Below, piece after piece: positions 12,660 through 26,364 of a stretch of DNA of 64,000 nt. Position 1 is the first letter of the stretch, and each line of letters starts with the position of its first letter. Location of the stretch: assembly GCF_030269925.1 (NCBI RefSeq), contig NC_085117.1, positions 9,486,731-9,550,730 on the forward strand, given 5' to 3'. The DNA is from Bombyx mori (taxonomy: Eukaryota > Arthropoda > Insecta > Lepidoptera > Bombycidae). The translations under genes and the position numbers were made by a program. The notes beneath the pieces are model-generated. The model had not been told where the DNA came from, did not search any database, and saw only the letters and a program-made list of their open reading frames with translations.

Positions 12660-13930
12660 GTAAATCATATCGTCTTTCTCTCTGTTTATATAAGACCGAA
12701 ATTACATTAACTCATCATGACACAACCGAAATTATTCGTCTGATAGCGCTTAATTTTGGCATATATACTCTATCTGCGATATAGGCGCGCACGCTAAGAA
12801 TGATAATAACATGAATCCAGAATGGTTTTTTCATCTACCATCTACACGTGAACAAAGCATGGCCATACCAAAAGATGTAATAATAACCGTCACTATAAGA
12901 GCGGTAGTTGTGAACCAGAGAAGATACTTTATGAGAAAACGCGGCGTGTTTCAATCTTCCTAAATAATAAACGTAGCTTTGATAAAACCGCGGGGCAAAT
13001 ACTGAATAAATAATGTATTAAATTGCTTGCAATTAAATTATAAACGGAGATAAATTTGTATGTTTAATTAAATAATTTAACAAGATCTTATTAGTGCATT
13101 TATCGAATTATGCGCTAAATAAATTGAGCTTTCTGTGGTAATAAAGGAATTACTTTGTATAGCTACGCTAACACGAGGTTGCTAAGAATATACTCTAACC
13201 GATTGATAAACTATAATGATTTAAATTAAATAAAAATAGTAATTACGTATTAAATAAACAAAAATAAATACACTACTAAATTATTTAAACATTTTTAAGC
13301 TATTTAATAAAACTAGCTGTATCTACATATTATATTGTAGCATGCATGTCAAAAACCCTTTTAATCAATTGCAATGAGGCTTAGCACTGTACATTGCCAA
13401 CTGTCGTATTAAATTGTGAAAGCAATACGAAAGTTTATTTTTTGGCAAAATACTATTCTTCCAATTCTTTTAATCTGATTGAGGATTGCTCGTTTTATTT
13501 TTCCAATAACCAAATCTTCGGCGAATCCAATCAAAAAATGTATTAATTTACAAACTATCTCACCCTCACGTTTCCCTTGCAATTATATTTTAAATACATT
13601 AATGCCGGAATAGTTCCAATTTCATATTGTGTTTATTTATTGTCTAGACGTTTAGTCACTCTACACACTTGTGCAATATTTCTTAAAGTGACACATTTTG
13701 TGTCTGTTTTACAAACGTCATTCTGTAGTCATAATTAAAAATACATACATTTACGGCTTAATCTTAGAGTTTTTTATTGTCGTTATATTAATTTCAGACG
13801 TTTTGGGAAAACTTTATAATGTATTTGCACGTGTTTTCTTTCTTTACCTTTTCGTTTCTGTAAAGTAGTTTTAAAGTAAACGACTAGTGGATACCGAGGA
13901 AAGTACGTCATTCTGTAGGTTTAATTTTTA
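12660..13930. other. Intergenic AT-rich sequence, no feature seen
   Basis: No recognised repeat or gene lies between two LINE fragments. Confidence 0.5.
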
Positions 13931-14235
13931 GTCATCATCATCATCATCATTCTTCTGCCCTTCTCCCAGTCACCTAGGGTCGGCGCAACATGTTTTGTCC
14001 TTGTATACTCCTTACATCCTCTATCATATACCATTTCTTCGCTCACTCCCGTCTTACACATATAGTCTTTCACGCAATTCATTAATTTCTTAGGTCTACT
14101 TTATCCTCTATAGCCTTCCAGGTTCATAGTTAACACTCTCTTAACAACCTCATTGTCCTTTTGGTCTCATCACATGTCCATACCAAACGCGCATTTCTCA
14201 ACTTCTCTGTCACAGGTGCCACTTTCAGACTTAAC
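13931..14235 (-). mobile_element. RTE-type LINE fragment with (ATG)n-type tail
   Basis: The minus strand reads VAPVTEKLRNARLVW and later, in other frames, EGYRG and KTCCADPR, all motifs of the C-terminal part of moth RTE-like LINEs. It ends in a short GAT/ATC microsatellite tail (seen as TCATCATCATCATCATCAT). Frameshifts and stops abound. Confidence 0.6.
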
Positions 14236-14904
14236 TTTTAGTGTCGTTTACGAACATTTTAGTTAGTATCTGCCGTCGAGATATTGTGTACTACGGTATC
14301 TGCAGATTTGTTTTAAACGTTATGTAAGTTTTTTTACAGTATTTTCACGAGTGTTCACCGTTAACTGTCCGTTTACATTGTATTTATCTGTTTAGTGGCG
14401 TGGTTGACTAAGGGCTATTCGTTTAAATAGTATAGGCAAAATGAGTATTTTTTGTCTGCAAAATTCAAAAAGTTTTTTAATGCGTTTACAAAGCTAATCA
14501 GGATTCAGATACGTGTTATTGGATAATTAGTTTAGGATTAGAGGGCGCTTACACTTTCGAGGTTCATTTATGAGCATTGCTGACCACTCACCAATAGATG
14601 GACAGTGTATTCGTGTGCCTTTTAATGCAATAAAAACGTATAAAACACATAAAGTATTTATTCAACACAACTTGAACTGTATCTGTGGACTGATAAAATA
14701 AAAGTTCCAAATTTAAATCTCTAAGTCGAAATATCCTTAATTGTTTTGTTTCTTTGACGAGGGTTAGAAGGTAGACCGCAGTTCCAGTTCAGTAGAACGT
14801 GACCCAAAATACCCAAATCCCGCGAAATCGGAAGGTTTAAATCAATTTCTAAATAGGTTTTGTGTATAAATACGACGTATACATGAAATAGAACTTATCT
14901 ATTT

Positions 14905-15140
14905 AAATAAAAATGAATTGCTGTTCATTAGTCTCGCTAAAACTCGAGAACGGCTGGACCGATTTGGCTAATTGGGGTCTTGAATTATTTGTGGAAATCC
15001 AGAGAAGGTTTAAAAGGTAGATAAATATGAAAATGATCGGAATTAAATAAAAATAACGATTTTGTTGTTTTACGTTTATTTTATACAAAAGTTTAGGTCT
15101 TTTATTTATTGAGGCACTACGAAGTCTGCCGGGTCAGCTA
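14905..15140 (+). repeat. Dispersed arthropod repeat (CTCGAGAACGGCTGGACCGA family)
   Basis: It carries TCGCTAAAACTCGAGAACGG, CCAGAGAAGGTTTAAAAGG and the terminal GTCTGCCGGGTCAGCTAGT. The opposite-strand copy lies at 39.5 kb. The element class is not certain. Confidence 0.6.
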
Positions 15141-15683
15141 GTAAGCAATAAATATTAGGTAGTGGTATGATGGACGCGATATTCGATCATGTTGATTTAA
15201 AATAAGGGTTTAATTGAAGTGAAAAGTTAAAGGTTTTCTACAGAGAAGTATAATTTTCGATGAAAATGTGACTTCGACCATTTATCTTGTTATAGGTATG
15301 TATCTGTGGACTCCGGGTAACTATATGACAGGTGATCCGTGAGTATGTTAATCTACCTAGTTCTGAAAAATAATAATAAAAAAGTTCAAATAAAAAACAA
15401 AAAAAATATTATTATGACACATCGAATCCATTTTAGATTTTCGCTGAACTTTTCATCAGCCCGATTGGCTGAAAATAGTTTAAAAAAAAATGGGAGCACA
15501 TAAAGCGCTTTTGTGTCGCTGCCTCTGACAGATATTCAATTTCTTTTTTATTATGAACACGATCGACTGGAATAAAATTTTGAACATTTTGTTTGAACTC
15601 GCTGTTTCGTATTTATTTAAAACGTATGCGGATTGTTTTCATACTAATTTGGCGCTATTTGACAAAAACAAACATTCGACCGT

Positions 15684-16002
15684 TTTTTTTTTTTGTTGGT
15701 CAGGAGGAAATCGCCGGACTTCCGCCCTCCCCTGGGGATGAAGGGCAGGGCATGTCGGAGTCGAACTGACTAAAACCTCCTGTCGCTCAACAACCCGCGT
15801 CCGAACCTCGCATGAGACAGAACCCATGAAAAGGCAAAGGGGGGAAAGTGAAGCGTTTAGTGCGGAGCACATCTCTCCCATCACCCTCCCCCTCGGGACG
15901 CCGGACTGGCGGTCGTCGGCGCCACGACCACCAGCCCTCTCGGTCGGCAGGCTATCCGGAGCCCGCCTAGATGGCGCCGGTTAGAATGGGTTATCCTACG
16001 GA
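15684..16002 (-). mobile_element. 3' UTR fragment of the same R1-type LINE, with 14 bp target duplication
   Basis: It matches the 3' UTR of the 6.1 kb element (GGTCAGGAGGAAATCGCCGG, GCGGAGCACATCTC, CGCCTAGATGGCGCCGGTTA). AAACATTCGACCGT lies at 15670-15683 and 16003-16016. The A tail (T run) is at the left. Confidence 0.85.
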
Positions 16003-16268
16003 AAACATTCGACCGTAGCACGCTTTTTTGTATTTGATGTCATTGAACCGAAAAATATACATAAGTAATTGATCGTTGTGATGAAATAAAATATTGAAGT
16101 GACGTTTTATACGAAACAGCCAGCAATCCGCCTCGTAATCGCACGGGTGTTTCAGGATATTGTGCTGAAATAAATTACTGTAATTTAAAACCTATTAATT
16201 ATAATTTTAACTTTTACCAAAATTGACTCAATACTGCAGTACTTACGGCACATTACCTAATGTTGCGC

Positions 16269-16453
16269 AGCCTACGGAGTTTCTTGCCGGATCTTCTCAG
16301 TGGGTCGCGTTTCCGATCCGGTGGTAGATTCTGCGAAGCACTGCTCTTGCTAGGGTGAACATTAGCAACACTTCCGGCTTGAGCCCCGTGAGCCACACGT
16401 CAAGGCGAAGCTGAAAGAGCATTTCAAGGCTATCGGCATAGGGTGGGAAAAAA
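16269..16453 (+). repeat. K1 repeat, 185 bp, with 10 bp target duplication
   Basis: AATGTTGCGC flanks it at 16259-16268 and 16454-16463. The insert starts two bases before the position of the K1 hairpin arm and ends in an A run. Confidence 0.75.
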
Positions 16454-16680
16454 AATGTTGCGCCAAATGTCGTAGGTTCCCACATCGGGCAAACATTCGT
16501 GTGGTGAACAGGTTTGTTTGGTCATTGTCTGGATGATTTTTATCTTTATATGTATATGTTTAAGCACATATTATTATAACGTCAGTATCTGGCACCCATA
16601 ACACAAGGAACCCTAATTTGGGGCCAGATGACCGAGCGTGATTTGTTTTCAGTTATTTATTACGATATTTTTATTTATTT

Positions 16681-16795
16681 ATTGCCTTTGTAGGCAGACG
16701 AGCGTACGGCCCACCTGATGGTAAGTGGTTACCGACGCCCATGGACTTCAGCAATGCCAGGAGCAGAGCCAAGCCGCTGCCTACCGATATATATG
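16681..16795 (+). repeat. Family G repeat, 5' part
   Basis: TTTGTAGGCAGACGAGCG, GGCCCACCTGATGGTAAGTG and TTCAGCAATGCCAGGAGCAG match the 38.0 kb copy. The copy stops after CCGCTGCCTACCG. Confidence 0.6.
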
Positions 16796-16799
16796 TTAT

Positions 16800-17776
16800 T
16801 AAGATTCAATTTCATATTTTATCCTTCAAAAACAACGAACAATCCACGTAAATTTTCAGCATCTAATGCATCCTCTCAGAGGAATAGGTTTGCAAAATAC
16901 CGACAGGCGGGTACTTTATATCTCAACAGAAAAGGGTATATGAATTTGCGCTCTTCTTTGAATATATCTTATATACAACCGTTTATCCATTATTTTACAC
17001 CTTTAGACTTGAAATTTTAGGAAAATTCTTCCATAATGAATGCCTACATCATTGAGGAATAAAAAAAATACGTCTGTATCCTCAGCGACCTAACCTTTGG
17101 TTTGATGAAATATTCCGTCAGTTTAATTGTATAGATTGTCAAATTCTTGTTTAAAAATTCAGAAATTTCTTATTACTTACCCGGAATCTCTCGTGAATAC
17201 CCTATTTAATACCACAGCACGCAAACGGACCCTGTAGAATACTAATTTTTATTTCCCCACAAAATATATACACAACTAAAAACAAAAGGCAATCGGCTTC
17301 TATCTCATTACTAACTCAAGGCGGTTGCCAGCCCGAAGCTTCTATCTCCCGAAATTAAATTACCAGAAAGATTTACCGCCTCTCGTTAAATATAATTACC
17401 TAACAAATTTAAGGGAATATAGTGGCAACACCGTTATGCTTTTATTTTTTTCTCTTGTTGTTTGGCTTGACGCAGGGTCTTGATGTCATTGCTAATTTTT
17501 CTACGCCTACTAAATGCAACGTGACATAGTACAGTCGTTGATTCTGGATTTTGTTACAACATTTAATATTCATGAAAACTTTTAATGAACTTTACGCAAG
17601 TAAAATAACGTGAATTTTGAATAACACAAAGTGAACGTCTCAACAACTTAAGAATGCTCCTGTCACCAACAATCAGGTTCCTACCTATATTTCAGACCTA
17701 AAATACTAATTAATCACTATCAGAAAAAAATATATTATTTTTTTGGTTTAGCTTTGTGTAAGAAAACAACAGATTT
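16800..17776. other. Intergenic sequence, no feature seen
   Basis: It lies between a family G fragment and a K2 element. No coding motif was found. Confidence 0.5.
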
Positions 17777-17789
17777 TGTGACAATTAGT

Positions 17790-18161
17790 TTTTTTTTTAT
17801 GATTGAAAGATTACTGGTGGCCCGGAGGCCTTTCCAGTTTCACCAGGACACGTGGGCGAGCAAAGGCTCGGCCAGGAGGGGTGGGATTTGCTAATAGCTA
17901 CCCGAGCGCCTCCGAAGGAGACCTAACAGCTCAAGAGTAGCTGCTTCGCGAATGAATCTACTACCGGATCGGAATCGCGACCCGCTGAGAAGATCCGGCG
18001 AGAAACTCAGCGAGCTGATTCATGGGTTAGGTTGCACGGCGAACTCTTTGTCGAGTTCGGCGAGTACGGTTATCGAGGTCCCTAAGCCTACTCTTAGTGT
18101 TAGAGCTGAAGGCGTCTAATGCAAAGGTTATTGGATCTGATGGATCCGTAAGGACGTGTAA
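17790..18161 (-). repeat. K2 SINE-like element (372 bp) with 13 bp target duplication
   Basis: TGTGACAATTAGT flanks it at 17777-17789 and 18162-18174. It begins with ACACGTCC, holds a GC-pair variant of the K1 hairpin, and ends GGCCACCAGTAATC then TTCAATCATAAAA on the minus strand. K2 shares its 5' part and middle with K1 but has another 3' tail. Confidence 0.8.
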
Positions 18162-18567
18162 TGTGACAATTAGTCGAATCGATACGATTATATTACATTT
18201 TTACACACTCTCCGATGTTTCGAATAATTCGAAATCGACATAATGCAATCGTTTCTTTATTCGTTAAACCTTAAAAGCTACGAAATTATTAAGAAAAAAA
18301 AAAACAATTTGCAGAGCCGCCGCTATAACGAAACATCTAGATGTAACGAGCGGCAACATCTGTACCGAATTAAGACATTACAAGTCACCAATCTGTATAA
18401 TTCATCCGTTTATTTATTTTACATACACATTTTTTTTTTTGGTCTAGGATAAATGAGAGACCGAAGTTTCGATTATATTGTAAGCTCTTAAACGATATAC
18501 GATAGAGATAAATAAGTAAGATGTTCGACCAATCCGTTGGGGATAAAATACCATCGATTTTATTAAC

Positions 18568-18950
18568 AAGTTCCTTATGGGACGATGCGGAGGGGTACCT
18601 TAACCGGGAAAAAACGTCCGTAACGAAAGATTTTTATTAGTAATGCACACAGTGTACGACCTAATTACGGCTTTTGTAATAATGTACAAAAAATAACATA
18701 TTCGTTATAATTAATTGACCACGATCTCAAAGCGTTCGTTTGCGCAATACACTAGCTCTTATGCAAACAACCGTGAATGAAGTGTACCACAATAAGTTTG
18801 TACGTTACCGAATGACCGTGGGTTGTTGCGAAACCTCTAGTTTTATTTTCTTTATACCTCGAATAGAACTTAAAATTAATATTTTTATAAAGGAACTTCG
18901 TTCCTATCCGTTGTCCCACGACACCACATCTTTTTTTTATCATGCCACTT
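18568..18950. repeat. Two halves of one dispersed repeat in opposite orientation
   Basis: The plus strand at 18568-18635 has AAGTTCCTTATGGGACGATG onward. The minus strand at about 18880-18950 has GTGGTGTCGTGGGACAACGG, then ATAGGAACGAAGTTCC, which I believe directly precedes it in the parent element. The 63-codon minus-strand frame here is not a gene. Confidence 0.4.
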
Positions 18951-19824
18951 CATCGTGGATGCCGTTCATTAATATTTGTTAGGTAAGTATTTATTTAGAA
19001 AAAATGTGATGCAATTTTTTTTTTCTTTATAGTATTTTTTCCAACTTTATTTGAACATGTTCAGTTCAGGCTGTAGTATATTTGGTCGCTGATCTTGATA
19101 CTGAGTATGCTGCTAGCTCACACGGTTGGACTACCAAACTAGTGGTAGGAACAAAAATAATCTGGACCCACAAAATTTTACCGAGGCGAACTACATACAC
19201 TACCTACACTTAATATTTCCGTCCCTCCCAAAAGCCATTGTAACCTTGTCGAATTCAGAATATTTTGTAAATAGCGCGATGCACAATGGAGATTTGAACT
19301 TTTCCACGTAAAGGGTTATTTTTGTAAGGGCTATGTAAACAATCCGGTGGGTACGCGACAATCCTTCGGCTCCGGAAGCTGACGCGTTAAAGGCGTAATA
19401 TCCTGCCTTTGGGTTCTCTGTTGACTCTGTCGAGCGAAACCATGAAGCTGTTATCTGAATCGATTCTTTATACATTACAAGATTAGACAAGAGTTTAATT
19501 ATTTACTCTTTGTTTAAATTTACAACGGATATGGATTAAAATATAGTTTTTATAATTAAGTACCGAACCAAGATGTGCTTAGGCTCTTATCGCCACTATA
19601 TTTCGGAATTGCGCGAGCAGTATTGGGATATGAGGAAGTACAAGACAGGGGAATAATATAAAAGAGCCTGAGATTCGAGGTGTGGCGCAATTGTTTTCGC
19701 AGCCGCAGCAATTGTTACTATTTAAATATTTATAACGGCTACTTAACACGATTTTCACGTTTGATTAGTTTGGACGACTCTAGAGTCTTTCCGTTTTTTT
19801 TTTCATTTCTAACCATAAGGTCTA

Positions 19825-19985
19825 TTCCAACTACTCACGGATCGGTAGTGGGTTACGGGTTCAACCTGAGAGAGTTTGCTGATACGGGCCCTAGCAAGAA
19901 TAGTAAGTACTTCGCTGAATTTAGCACCGGTTCGGAATCGCGACCCACTGAGAAGATCCGGCGAAAAACCCAGTGGGTAGGTAGT
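19825..19985 (-). repeat. K1 repeat, minus-strand copy
   Basis: Read on the minus strand it has CCCACTGGG, then GATCTTCTCAGTGGGTCGCG and the GGGCCCGTATCAGC region. Its 3' tail has been lost. Confidence 0.6.
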
Positions 19986-20964
19986 CTTGATCACGGGTAC
20001 GTAATCATGGCTCTTGAAATGGTGCCGAATTATGATAGTTATCTAAGAAGAACAGAAAGAAGTGATTAAAGTGTTAAAAGTCGCATTAATAACGTTTAAC
20101 AGAACTTTGCATGACTACAATTGAACAACACAAACAAAGTTTCATTAAGACACAAGTTAAGTACAGATTAGGGCAAGTAAGGACTGACTTTTAAAGAGAT
20201 ATAACCCGATTTCGCAAAAGCTGTTTACGTGATGTATTTATTTATATAGCTATCCCGCGACGCTCTTGGCTGCTAAAACAAGGGATAGAGTTATCTAGAA
20301 TTGTGCCTGGATGGAATGAAGTTAAAGTAATAAATTCGCACAATTATATTATCAACTTTGAAAATTTTGCAAACGTTTTCAGTACCTACAGTATTTCTTT
20401 AAAATATAAAATCGATTTAAAAATTCTACAAACGCTACTCATATATCTGCATAACGCAAATCTTAAATCATATAAGCATCGTTACTCTTTTTAATATCGC
20501 CTTCCACAGAATCTATTAAAAAAATACTGATCGTTTTAAAGCACAAAGAGAAATAATGATTCCCGAAATAATCTATTTCCTACTCTATTATCATTAAGAA
20601 ATAAGTAAAATGCAGATGAGAAAGAAGCATCTGAAAGCGATTAAAACTAACTAAATTAGATTTGTGCCAAAAAACTCAAATTAGTAGGATTCGACATAAC
20701 CCAACACAACTTAACGCTTACAAACCGGCAAATTCAGAAAAACGAAATTACGACAGCCAGTTGTACCTAGCCAAGCATTATTCCCTATAAATCATAGCTG
20801 AGCCCTTTGTTGTGTTTCGCGTTAAAAGTGCCATTGTTCCCAACTATGATGTGGGAATGAATGCCGTAATGGAGTGACTCTGTTTTAGTGAAATGTTGAA
20901 AGATTACGTTATATTACATGGACTAAGCCTTATACTGAATCAGGTTTATGTGATAAATTGAGCA

Positions 20965-21135
20965 GAGATTATTGGGGAATGGTTCTACAAACATCATGCC
21001 TATTTCTGCCGCGATGCAGTCAACGTTCCACTTTGACGGCTAAGCAATTTAGATTTCAACCTCATGTCTGAAGGTGGGTGAATTTCGCCACATTCACATT
21101 TTCTAATGTTAATTTAACCAGGTGGATTAAGCGAG
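20965..21135 (+). repeat. Diverged Bm1 remnant
   Basis: It keeps ATGCCTATTTCTGCCG, a GATGCAGT block and TGAAGGTGGGTG in Bm1 order, with many substitutions. Confidence 0.5.
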
Positions 21136-21409
21136 GGCAGACTTTTTTATAAACAATTGGGATGTGTCTTATGTTTGTTTAAATACATTCTTTTCGAATA
21201 CGGAAAATGATTTGAATAGTAGGGGTGAGACATTATCTCTTTCGCAGCTGTAAAGGAACGTCATGGATCACTAAGGAAATCATTCTTTATTATTTCACAA
21301 TTTTTCGAATTACCTACCCCACTAATAGATTGAAAATATTTCTAACTAGCTTTTTTATGGTGGGAGTTATAATGGTCAGATCATTGCCGAGCGTCAAAAC
21401 TACCCCTCC

Positions 21410-21562
21410 TTAACGTTTCGACCTAGACGTCAGATCTCCACCGACCAAAAGATTACATTGGATATCTACAAAGCCACGGAATGAAGCCTTGTCTACTCTG
21501 TGAATGTCGATGTCACCCTCCTTGCCCATATGGTCGATGGGTAATTGCAGACAATTTACCAT
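21410..21562 (-). other. Unrecognised 50-codon frame, possible gene or transposon fragment
   Basis: It begins MVNCLQLPIDHMGKEGDIDI, and its amino-acid composition is more protein-like than its AT-rich surroundings would give by chance. It ends NLLVGGDLTSRSKR. There are no splice signals I would trust. It is reported only because it stands out locally. Confidence 0.2.
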
Positions 21563-24500
21563 TAAGTTAGAACACAATGACCTATATTCGAGAACTTAAA
21601 TTAGTTACAAGTTAGAAATATACCGAATATTGTAACAATAATTGCAAATACAAACACATACCATCACACGAAGTTGAGTCATGAACATCTGTTTGTAGTA
21701 GGCCGCAATCATTGTATGCTAATGGGCATAGAACGTGTTGGATCCGAGACACTATTGAGATGTAATGAGATTTTAATAGCTTCGGGCAATATATGGAATA
21801 TTATTACGTGATTTGAAGCTCAATCAATCGAAATAATAACGCATGATATAAAATTTTACGTTATTTAAGAGCGAGATTTTTTTAAAGATTTTAGCGTATC
21901 GTAGACATTTGAATTTACTTCATGCTTCCAGGAGGCCATTTTTAGTTTTATCCTGACAACCAATAGTGGAAGTCTCAAGTTTATCTTATATATTTTGGAT
22001 AATCTATGGTCACTTTGGACCGTTAAGTATCTCTAGAGAGTTAATAACACCGAAGCGAAGAGGATACATCAGACTTTTTGCGGGTTCGTGTCAAAACTTA
22101 TGTGAAAGTTATGTGGCTTATTAACTGTTTAGCATCTGTGGAACTGCATAGTTTTGGGATAATGAAAAAAGTCTGCTACGGTTTCTCAGGTTCTTCCAAA
22201 ATTATCAGTTTTTTTATAAAAATTTTACTGGAACATTATTTCATTTCGTCTCGTTTCCAATCAATTTCATCCCAATTTATTAAACTATCAAATACATCGG
22301 CTTAATTCATTATTTTCAATTTAATATCAAGTATTTGTATTTTTATTTAAATGCTCGTAATTGTTGTACGGAAAAATGACAAGAAGAGGTGACAACGAGC
22401 GATCCCAAAATGCTGGGTTCATGGCATAACCAATATTACACATTCGACATGTGCCACACGCAGATATAATCACCATTTTATAATCGTATGAACACAGATA
22501 CATATATTGTTAATAATTTTAAACCCATGTGCGGCAATGTGCTTATGAGAAGAAAATATAGAATGCACCCTTTTAATCTACATAATGCTTGCCAATATTT
22601 TTTTATGATTGAGGTATTACTGTTGGACTTGCCAATGAACCAATTGAAATAAAATAATACAGATGTTAATAGATCGACAAACAGAATTGTTAAATTTATC
22701 AGAAAATAATACTTAGAACCCGAAGTCGAATAACTATCCATTCGGATACGAAATGAAATAAAGTAAACTTACTAACCAAAAAAAATATACACGACATCAA
22801 AGGAACAGAAATGAAATAACTTCGAGACGGAAGTATCCCGAATCAAAGAGCGAAAGAGCCAATGCGGGAATGAGATACGGAAAAAATAAGCCGAGAAATG
22901 ATTTAGCTAACGCATAACCGTAAAGTTAGGGGATGTACTCGATAATATAAAAGCGAATAAGATTTATCATGTTATATTTGAAGGCTCTAAGAAATGGGGT
23001 TATGGTGATGATTTACTGTCTGTCTTCGATCTCGGTGAAACCTTGTTTTCTGGGTGATTTGCTTTAAATTGTGCTAACCCTGTTTTATTTTTGTGGCAAG
23101 TAGCTGACGGACGCCGTTCCGTGAGAGACTCCCTTCAGCAATTTCTATTGTGTTCCTTTCATTGCTATATAGGCAGTAATTAAGTAAGACCGTGGAATGT
23201 TATTGTGCCAGCAACCCAGGAATCACTAATATTAAACTCTGCCTTTATTCTTGAAAACAGTTTCCTTGCAAACAAACTGTTCGCTCGCTCATTGATGCGT
23301 CAGGCACAACATTCTAGTGTAGTGCAATAAATATGACAATACGATAAGTATATTAGATTAAAATTCCATTGTTTTTGTTTTTTGTTTTTTAAAGCTATTT
23401 AGTTTTTTATTGCATTTTTGTATTAAGCTTTATATTATATTTCTACTGGTTGTTAAAACCCTCTTCTACTGTATTTATAAATCATTGGCATATTGAGAGT
23501 TGCCAGCACCAACTTATCAAAGATGTAAAAGAAAAGAAACAATATTTATATTTACAGACGTAGCCACTAGCAAACCTACACGGCAGTTCCGATGTATTTA
23601 TATTCCATCGAAGTTCTAATATTGAATATAAAAAATAATGTAATAAGTTCATTTCGTACATGAAGAGCAATTTAGGAAGTCTCATACATTTATGAGAGTT
23701 TCGATCTTAAACTGATTTTATGGGTTCTTTTTATTGAGGCAGTTGTGGTAATATCCACTTCTTTTTGTTTTACGTCTCTAACGTGAGGATTGGCTATACT
23801 TAAAGGATAATATATATATTATTAAAGTAATACTGGAAGAGATTTAGATTCTTGGTCTATTTGATTCACAGATCCTGCAGTATGTAAAGTCCCTATCATC
23901 TTTTAGTACACCAATGATAACCTTATGTTTATTGCTCTAGTTTTTTTCCTTCGAAGTTACATATTTACCGTTGCCTTAAACAAAGCCGAGACAATTTTTA
24001 CCTTACACTACAGATTGAGCTTCAACGTTTTCCAATCAAAAGAGTTACTGTTTACGCTTACTAACAAAAAATCCAAGTGTTTACAACCGATCGGCGCACG
24101 TGTTTCATTAAAAAACCCAACATGTGCGTCGAAAATTTTCATTGTTTGAACAAATGCGTTGGACAAAGTAGTTAGAACAGATCCTGCTGTTATAGATCCG
24201 GTCTCTGGCCCTTTCGCATGCATCACACGGCGTAAATAGTTATGTTTCAGCTACTAAGTTTGACACTTTTGATGTCGGTCTCCAAACAAGATTGTTAATC
24301 TTGAATTTAGTATAATAATAACATAAAATATAATTAATAAATATCCAATAACAAATGTTATTTCTACACAAATGTATCAGGAGGTATGATGGCAGCGGGA
24401 CCCAATGCCACCCCCTCATCTTTAGATATGAGGTCGAATTATTATAATGTACAACAACTGCTGCTTTTTAGGCTGTAATGATAACCAAATTTAATTGTAT

Positions 24501-24907
24501 AATGACGTCACATTTACAATATTATGCTAATTACCCGAAAAGCGGACTCTGATATTGGTGGAAAAAATATAAATTTTCCAATAAATCTTGGATCTTGGCA
24601 AGCGCACTGCGGACGGTAATAAGTCGAGAGGAACACATGCGTCCCGACTATATGGGGCAACTGACGTCGTGCGTTTGTTCTTTTACTATGTCATATACGT
24701 CATCAAGAATTTCGTGAACCGTAATGGGATGTGCGTATTGTTATAATTCATGATTTTATGGTTAAGAAGCCGTTCTATGTTCGAGTGATGTCACTAAACA
24801 AACATGATAAAAATAATAATAATAAGGCCTTTGAAGTGTCCATACCATAAAGGATAAGGCTGCCGAGGTATTAGTGATGCGACTCTTCCTGAATTCGAGT
24901 CATCTAT

Positions 24908-25156
24908 TTATTAGTTTTATTGCTTAGAAATGTGGACGAGCTTACAGCCCACCTGGTGTTAAGTGGTTACTGGAGCCCATAGACATCTACGACGTAAATG
25001 CGCAACCCACCTTGAGATATAAGTTCTAAGGTCTCAGTATAGTTACAACGGCTGCCCCACCCTTCAAACCGAAACGCATTACTGCTTCACGGCAGAAATA
25101 GGCGGGGAGGTGGTACCTACCCGTGCGGACTCACAAGAGGTCCTACCACCATTAAG
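24908..25156 (-). repeat. Bm1 SINE, 3' portion
   Basis: It is well preserved from TTTTATTGCTTAGA through CAGCCCACCTGGTGTTAAG to CTCACAAGAGGTCCTACCA. The head is missing. Confidence 0.85.
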
Positions 25157-25930
25157 TGCAAGGTTTTGTGCTGGAAGGATCGTGGTTGGTCGAAAAACGT
25201 TACTGTTTAAGATTGAAGGACAAACTCAATTATGTACATTGGCATCTCAACATAGATTTCGCCACATACGACAAAGCCAAATCCTTAATTTTATTGTAAT
25301 TACTTTTCTTCATGGAACCCACGTCTGTTGCACAAGAAAAATACCTGATCTTTCAGGTAGACAGTACGCCCTACCGTCACTAAGCCCGCCCAATGAAATC
25401 AATAGATTTTATTTGGGTATTTTACTATACAGAATTGAAAGTCAACCGTACACAAGCATACCATCAGTTATCTCAATTATTTTAGATTGAAAGCACGTGC
25501 GAAATCCTCGTACGTTTTAACCGACATCAGCTATTTTCTGGTGGGTTCTTAGGTTGGTTTAAAACGTAATCCTCCGTAGATGGATGCTAATACCTATACA
25601 ACCAAGGGCGGCACGTACTGGGCTTAGTCAACGTTACATAAGCTTAAATGATGCGGGTAGGTGTGCAATTTCGAGTTAAAACTACCTTCCCGTTTCGTCA
25701 TTTTGTTGGTAAATACATGTGTGTTAGGGGAACGGTTGAGGTAGAACACTTATAAAATAGAATTTACCAAATATCAGTTTTCTTATTTCGATTGGTCGAC
25801 AATCGTTTTTTAACAATATAAATATTTTGCTCTGTGCGCCTTTTATAGCATTAAATACAGGATAAAAAATCTCTTTGAAAAAGAAGCACAGAATTAACTG
25901 ATAAAATACTTTTAAAATAAACTTTTTAGT

Positions 25931-26364
25931 CATCGTGGCCTAAAGGATAAAAAGTCCGGTGCATTCGTGTTAAAGCGATGCAACGGTGTTCGAATCCCGC
26001 AGGCGGGTACCAATTTTTCTAATGAAATACGTATTCAACAAATGTTCACGATTGACTTCCACGTTGAAGGAATAACACCGTGTAATAAAAATCAAACCCG
26101 CTAAATTATAATTTGCGTAATTACTGGTGGAGGACAACTTGTGAGTCCGCGAGGATAGGTACCACCGCCCTGCCTATTTCTGCCGTGAAGCAGTAATGCG
26201 TTTCGGTTTGAAGGGTGAGGCAGCCGTTGTAACTATACTGAGACTTTAGAACTTGTATCTCAAGGTGGGTGGCGCGTCTATGTTGTGGATGTCTATGGGC
26301 TCCAGTAACCACTTAACACCATGTGAGCTCGTCCACCCATCTAAGTAATAAAATAAAAAAAAAC
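25931..26364 (+). repeat. Bm1 SINE, near full length
   Basis: The A box is TGGCCTAAAGGATA (25936-25949) and the B box GTTCGAATCCC (25988-25998). All downstream Bm1 blocks follow in order to GTAATAAAATAAAAAAAAA. Confidence 0.9.

Larger units (their letters stand above)
19990..24900. other. Long stretch with little recognisable content
   Basis: This 4.9 kb holds only one Bm1 remnant (20,965), the 50-codon frame at 21.4 kb and a possible Bm1 scrap near 24,370. It is the longest part of the window with few young repeats, so unseen exons or enhancers are possible here. Confidence 0.45.

Noticed and set aside
25110..25490. 126-codon frame
   Set aside because: It starts in a Bm1 copy and continues through non-coding sequence without motifs.
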